Below are positions 5,554 through 8,987 of a stretch of 8,987 bases of DNA, in pieces. Both the position numbers and the translations under genes were made by a program. The notes below the pieces were generated by a model. That model had not been told where the DNA came from and made no database searches. It was given only the letters and a program-made list of their open reading frames with translations. Source of the DNA: Candidatus Thorarchaeota archaeon (GTDB lineage: Archaea > Asgardarchaeota > Thorarchaeia > Thorarchaeales > Thorarchaeaceae); contig JABCSP010000073.1 of the NCBI GenBank assembly GCA_018238825.1, positions 1 to 8,987 of the forward strand. The letters are read 5' to 3'. The first letter of the stretch is position 1. Each line of letters starts with the position of its first letter.

Positions 5554-6264
5554 ATGTTTCCGTTCCCCAAACTTATTCAATTGCTTAAGGATAAGTCAAT
5601 CAAGGATTTCATCTTAATCCATGTGATCTTTGCCATACTTGCAGCTATTACCCTACTCTTTCCATTTCCAGGAGTCCTGGTAGATGGGAAATTGTTGATT
5701 CTAGTAATTCTCTATAATGCACTTATCATAGTTGGATTCTATACGAAAGGGCACGAAGAATGGAAAAGCATCTGGTTGTTCAGTTTCATCCTAAGCCTAT
5801 TCATGGTATTTCCAGATTGGTATCTTGCAGAAACGCTTGGTGCTCTCGTATTTCCACCTGGTGGTTTACCAATGATAGGTGGATCTATTCCACTCTATAT
5901 GGCAGGACTTTGGTCGATACCTTTCTTCATCATCCTATTCATTGGAAAAGAGATTCAGAAGAGGAAATCATTGGAAATGACATACGGTATTGTGTCGATA
6001 CTCTCCGTCATGATATTTGTTAGCTCAGAAATAACACTAGTCACCCTTCCTTCGTGGTCTGCTACCGTTACTGGAATGACAGGAAATCTTGCATGGTATA
6101 TCATTATGCCAGAATTGTTCCTTGGACTAACAGTGTTCCTGTGTTATGAATTTGTTAGGGAAAAGAAAATCTGGATGAAGATAGTCGGTGCATTCGCAGT
6201 GATGATATTCTATATAGGAACTGCTTCATTCTTCTACTTCCTCATTGAAACATTACTGCTGTAA
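5554..6264 (+). CDS. Seven-helix membrane protein of unknown function
   Basis: A 236-residue integral membrane protein. Hydrophobic segments lie at about 18-38, 46-64, 72-92, 111-131, 143-166, 178-200 and 208-233, with charged loops such as GKEIQKRKSLE at 131-141 and VREKK at 201-205. Distinctive residues cluster around helices 3 and 4: FPDWYLAETLG (86-96), FPPGGLP (100-106) and an IPLYMAGLW stretch (112-120). Such polar and aromatic residues in the membrane could form a substrate pocket. I recognise no characterised family with confidence; it may belong to a domain-of-unknown-function family. It starts 25 bases after the hydrolase stop with no Shine-Dalgarno sequence and no good promoter in the gap, so it is probably translated from the hydrolase mRNA. 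A role with the hydrolase in lipid or isoprenoid chemistry is inference. Confidence 0.7.
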   Translation: MFPFPKLIQLLKDKSIKDFILIHVIFAILAAITLLFPFPGVLVDGKLLILVILYNALIIVGFYTKGHEEWKSIWLFSFILSLFMVFPDWYLAETLGALVFPPGGLPMIGGSIPLYMAGLWSIPFFIILFIGKEIQKRKSLEMTYGIVSILSVMIFVSSEITLVTLPSWSATVTGMTGNLAWYIIMPELFLGLTVFLCYEFVREKKIWMKIVGAFAVMIFYIGTASFFYFLIETLLL

Positions 6265-6339
6265 TTGCCTCAAGTATACTGCTACGGCAGATATTGCCAT
6301 GCCGATAATGTACAAAAGGAGAAAGCAAATAGAGAATAT

Positions 6340-6344
6340 GAGGT
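6340..6344 (+). promoter_or_regulatory. Ribosome-binding site of nadE
   Basis: GAGGT ends six bases before the ATG at 6351, a good match to the 3' end of archaeal 16S rRNA, and fixes that start. AGTATACTG at about 6271-6279 is a possible TATA box, giving a leader of around 45 bases. CGGCA (6285-6289) and TGCCG (6300-6304) could pair within that gap. Confidence 0.55.
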
Positions 6345-6350
6345 AATCAA

Positions 6351-7154
6351 ATGGATTTACCAGAAGGTCTTCGATTCGATGACTATGAACCAGTACGGAT
6401 TCATATTGTCAAATTCATCAAGGACTATGTGAGACTTGCAGGTGTCAGTAAAGCAGTTCTTGGTCTTAGTGGCGGTATTGACTCTAGCCTTGTTGCTGCT
6501 CTCGCCTGTGAAGCTATTGGACCTGAAAAGGTTCTAGGTATCATGATGCCAGTGGATAAAGAAAAGGACGCCAAGAACATTGCTGATGCAAAACTTGTTG
6601 CAGAAACTTTGGACATGCCTTATGAAATATTTGAATTGAAAATGGCTGTAGCAGCATATGATTCTCTTAACCTTGACAAAGTAGCACGAGGCAATCTCGC
6701 AGCCAGATTAAGAATGGTCACATGGTATGCAAGAGCAAATCAGGAGAATCGACTCGTTCTAGGTACAGGAAATAAAACTGAATTGATGATTGGTTATTTC
6801 ACCAAATATGGTGATGGAGGATCAGATATACTTCCAATTGGTGAACTCTACAAAGTTAATGTAAGAGACCTATCTCGTCATATTGGAATTCCAGAACCCA
6901 TCATCACGAAAGATCCCTCTGCAGGACTCTGGGAGGGACAGACTGACGAAAAGGAGATAGGAATCTCCTATGATTACCTAGATAGCATTCTCTTTCTCCA
7001 TATTGAGAAAGGTATGAGTGAAAAAGAAATCGTAGAATGGGGAATCGATGAATCAAAAGTAATGAAGGTCATGGAAATGAAGGCGCGAACCCAACATAAG
7101 AGAAACCCTCTTCCCAGACCAAATCTACGACTTGTTACTAAACATGAACCTTAG
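6351..7154 (+). CDS. nadE: Ammonia-dependent NAD(+) synthetase
   Basis: A 267-residue enzyme that adenylates and amidates nicotinic acid adenine dinucleotide, the last step of NAD synthesis, using ammonia and ATP in the cytoplasm. The ATP-pyrophosphatase loop SGGIDSS lies at residues 40-46. Other family signatures are GNLAARLRM at 114-122, GTGNKTE at 138-144, GYFTKYGDGGSDILPIGELYK split across 148-168, and KDPSAGLWEGQTDE at 187-200, with a basic HKR near the C-terminus (249-251). Length is normal for the short NadE form. There is no N-terminal glutaminase domain, so free ammonia or a separate ammonia source is expected. The gene has its own leader and a clear ribosome site. Its 3' end overlaps the end of the histidine kinase gene on the other strand by 17 bases. 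Confidence 0.95.
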   Translation: MDLPEGLRFDDYEPVRIHIVKFIKDYVRLAGVSKAVLGLSGGIDSSLVAALACEAIGPEKVLGIMMPVDKEKDAKNIADAKLVAETLDMPYEIFELKMAVAAYDSLNLDKVARGNLAARLRMVTWYARANQENRLVLGTGNKTELMIGYFTKYGDGGSDILPIGELYKVNVRDLSRHIGIPEPIITKDPSAGLWEGQTDEKEIGISYDYLDSILFLHIEKGMSEKEIVEWGIDESKVMKVMEMKARTQHKRNPLPRPNLRLVTKHEP

Positions 7155-8556
7155 GAAGCCAGAGTCTAATCTTAGCGCCCTCCTCAGGAGAGCCATGTAC
7201 CCTATCATGGATTTCAAATGCCCCACCATACTTGTTGGCAATCTGGACACATTGTATGATACCAACTCCACCCGAACGTCTCGTTGGGCTAAGGAGGTTC
7301 TTCTTCAGAGAATCTTTGATGCCAGGACCATTATCGGCGATAGTAATTTCGTAACCGTCTCCGGATTCAGCAAGGTGAGTCCATATTTTTTGCTCTTTGT
7401 TGTCATTATGCTTGACAGCATTTGAGAAAACGTTCATAATCATATGACATAGAAATCGGTCTGCATTAACTATTGCTTCTGATACAGTTAACCTGCTCTC
7501 CAAGTCAACATCTTCGTGCTCTTCATGGAACATTTTCACACATGATTTCAGAGTGAAGTCTAGAGATGTTTTCTCAAGTGGAGTGGATAATAGCGCAGCA
7601 GTTGATTGAACAGCTGTGATAAGATCGCTTGCTTCTTTCACAGATTCTGTAACATGATGTAATAGTGTCATTTTGGATTGATCAGTTTCATCAGAGTATA
7701 GCAGATCAGAAGCTATCATGATTGCCTGCAATAGGTTCCGGATGTCATGTCCGGTTATATCTTGGTATAACATTACAACATCATGAGCTTGACGGGCTTC
7801 TTCCTCTGCTTGTTTGAGGTCAGATACATCTCTAAGAACCATAACTGCTCTCTGTCCATCTTCATGGGGGTTAAGCTTAGCAGAAAACCATCTACCGTTC
7901 ATAGGATATTCAAATGTGGTGGTTAGATTATTCTCCAGTGTAGCTTGGACAAGTTCTGAAATTTTCTTCACAACAGATGGAACGAATATTTCAGGAATAT
8001 ATTTTCCAATATGTCCCTCAATACTAAGATCTTGAACTACAGGAGTCTGAGAGTAAAACTCCGAAACTTTACCTTCATCAGTCAGCACAATTACAGTATC
8101 ACTTATTGACTCTATAAGCATCCTATGTTTTCGCTCGCTCTCACGAAGGGCTTCCTCAACAACGCGTCGCTGATGTCTATGTTCTGCTTCAACAATCTCT
8201 CGTTCAAGTGCAGGAACCAAGCGGCTCAAGTTGTTTTTTGTAAGATAATCATGGGCACCAGCTTTCATCATCTCGACGGCGGTTTCGTCGGAGATAGTTC
8301 CTGAAACAATAATGAAGGGGATGTCAATACCTTTACTCCGAATTACATCCATTGCATCATTCACACTAAATTCTGGCATCATGTAGTCGCAAATAATGCC
8401 ATCCCAAGTGCTCTCAGCGAGAGCTTGCTGCATCTCATCACTTGTGCAGACTCGTTTCATTTCCAAATCCAGATTACTTTTCCTAAGTTGACGCTCTAGT
8501 AGGACCGCATCATCTTCGGAGTCCTCGATAAGCAATATCCGAACCTTCTTGGTCAC
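7138..8556 (-). CDS. REC-PAS-histidine kinase, soluble hybrid sensor
   Basis: A 472-residue cytoplasmic kinase with no membrane segments. Residues 5-120 form a receiver domain: acidic pair E11/D12, phospho-acceptor D57 in CDYMMP, S85 and K107, with the SGTISDETAVEMMKAGAHDYL stretch split over 85-105. A helical linker (120-145) leads to a PAS domain (about 143-248). The dimerisation helix carries the phospho-histidine H270 in GHDIRNLLQ. The ATPase domain has an N-box (N375/N379 in NVFSNAVKHN), G1 DNGPGI at 408-413 and G2 SGGVGI at 428-433. It therefore looks active. It begins at a GTG that overlaps the stop of the upstream receiver gene (GTGA), with GGAGGT eight bases before. The receiver probably accepts phosphate from another kinase and tunes this one. 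The signal sensed by PAS cannot be read from the sequence. Confidence 0.9.
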   Translation of the reverse strand: MTKKVRILLIEDSEDDAVLLERQLRKSNLDLEMKRVCTSDEMQQALAESTWDGIICDYMMPEFSVNDAMDVIRSKGIDIPFIIVSGTISDETAVEMMKAGAHDYLTKNNLSRLVPALEREIVEAEHRHQRRVVEEALRESERKHRMLIESISDTVIVLTDEGKVSEFYSQTPVVQDLSIEGHIGKYIPEIFVPSVVKKISELVQATLENNLTTTFEYPMNGRWFSAKLNPHEDGQRAVMVLRDVSDLKQAEEEARQAHDVVMLYQDITGHDIRNLLQAIMIASDLLYSDETDQSKMTLLHHVTESVKEASDLITAVQSTAALLSTPLEKTSLDFTLKSCVKMFHEEHEDVDLESRLTVSEAIVNADRFLCHMIMNVFSNAVKHNDNKEQKIWTHLAESGDGYEITIADNGPGIKDSLKKNLLSPTRRSGGVGIIQCVQIANKYGGAFEIHDRVHGSPEEGAKIRLWLPKVHV

Positions 8557-8987
8557 TCAGATTTACCTCCAGGCGGACTTACATTGAGTACTAACCAATA
8601 GAGTCCCAGTGTTCGTATTGCTTGTACAAATTGGTCAAAATCAACAGGTTTCTGAATGTACGAATTTGCTCCAAGATTGTAGCTTTCGCAGATATCCTGG
8701 TCTTCCTTTGATGAAGTAAGAATAACGACAGGAAGAAGCTTGAGTGATTTCATCGACCGGATTCTCTTAAGGAATTCTAGACCGCCCATTCTTGGCATCT
8801 TCAAATCAAGAAGCACCACAACGGGGCAATCAGAAGTATCTCTCCCTGCATATTGACCTTCGCCAGTTAGATATTCAAAAGCCTCATGGCCATCTCTAGC
8901 AACAATTACTTCATTGAGAATGTTTGCTCGTTGGAGTGCCCTAAGAGTGAGGAGAACATCATCAGTGTTATCCTCGACCAAGAGAAT
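8553..8987 (-). CDS. Stand-alone response-regulator receiver protein (Rcp1 type), 5' end outside the window
   Basis: At least 145 codons of a single receiver domain. The reading frame runs off the window edge (ILLVEDNTDD at the edge), so only a few N-terminal residues, including the start codon, are missing. The acidic pocket is E-D in LVEDN, the phospho-acceptor is the aspartate of VVLLDLKMP, and the conserved T and K appear in VVILTSS and YIQKPVD. The GLYWLVLN ending is typical of the Rcp1-like subgroup, which works with phytochrome-type and other soluble kinases. There is no DNA-binding or enzymatic output domain. It is the promoter-proximal partner of the REC-PAS kinase, whose start overlaps its stop by four bases, so it is a likely phosphorelay partner of that kinase. 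Confidence 0.9.
   Translation of the reverse strand: MLLVEDNTDDVLLTLRALQRANILNEVIVARDGHEAFEYLTGEGQYAGRDTSDCPVVVLLDLKMPRMGGLEFLKRIRSMKSLKLLPVVILTSSKEDQDICESYNLGANSYIQKPVDFDQFVQAIRTLGLYWLVLNVSPPGGKSE
8565..8570 (-). promoter_or_regulatory. Strong ribosome-binding site of the histidine kinase gene
   Basis: On the minus strand GGAGGT lies eight bases before the GTG start at 8556, inside the C-terminal codons of the receiver gene (in the codons for PPGGKSE). It supports the GTG start and reinitiation-coupled translation at the GTGA overlap. Confidence 0.7.

Noticed and set aside
8553..8981. TTG at 8981 as the start of the receiver gene
   Set aside because: The frame continues to the window edge with ILL before VEDN, the normal receiver beginning, so the true start lies outside the window.
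1..8987. CRISPR array, rRNA, tRNA, intact insertion sequence or defence system
   Set aside because: No regularly spaced repeats, no conserved RNA gene sequence and no complete transposase or defence gene set were found on reading both strands by eye.

Overview
The window looks like chromosomal DNA of an archaeon. The coding DNA is moderately AT-rich. Candidate TATA boxes lie about 25 bases before several starts, which suggests leaderless or short-leader mRNAs. The gene content is housekeeping-like and mixed: a gamma-class carbonic anhydrase, OsmC proteins, a zinc-ribbon protein, a HEAT protein, a von Willebrand A protein, ammonia-dependent NAD synthetase and a soluble two-component module. 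An Asgard lineage such as Thorarchaeota is a guess from overall gene style; no marker gene here proves it.

Layout. On the + strand come a gamma-carbonic anhydrase (24-557, ending in a strong hairpin), a 76-residue beta-rich protein (680-910) and an eight-cysteine zinc-ribbon protein (978-1352). These meet a minus-strand block head-on. Read in its own direction, that block holds a VWA protein (4143-3250) closed by a clear hairpin plus T-tract terminator, a HEAT protein (3131-2508), a roughly 200-bp structured spacer, and two OsmC paralogues in tandem (2305-1838 and 1807-1370) separated by an AT-rich cluster of inverted repeats.

The stretch 4144-4541 is mostly non-genic. It holds what looks like the N-terminal stub of a decayed IS transposase (minus strand) and the promoters of the flanking divergent genes. 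The + strand then carries a membrane-anchored alpha/beta hydrolase, a seven-helix membrane protein 25 bp behind it, and nadE. nadE converges on, and overlaps by 17 bp, a minus-strand operon. That operon encodes a stand-alone receiver protein (truncated by the window edge) and a REC-PAS-histidine kinase, coupled by a GTGA stop/start overlap behind a GGAGGT ribosome site.

Working together. The two OsmC proteins probably act in thiol-based peroxide defence and may share one promoter. The hydrolase and seven-helix protein probably act on the same membrane-associated substrate. The receiver and kinase form a cytoplasmic phosphorelay with no DNA-binding output domain in view. I see no CRISPR array, tRNA, rRNA, intact mobile element or defence island. 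No gene set here clearly amounts to a new system; the best leads are the hydrolase/seven-helix pair, the OsmC repeat cluster and the 2306-2507 spacer.
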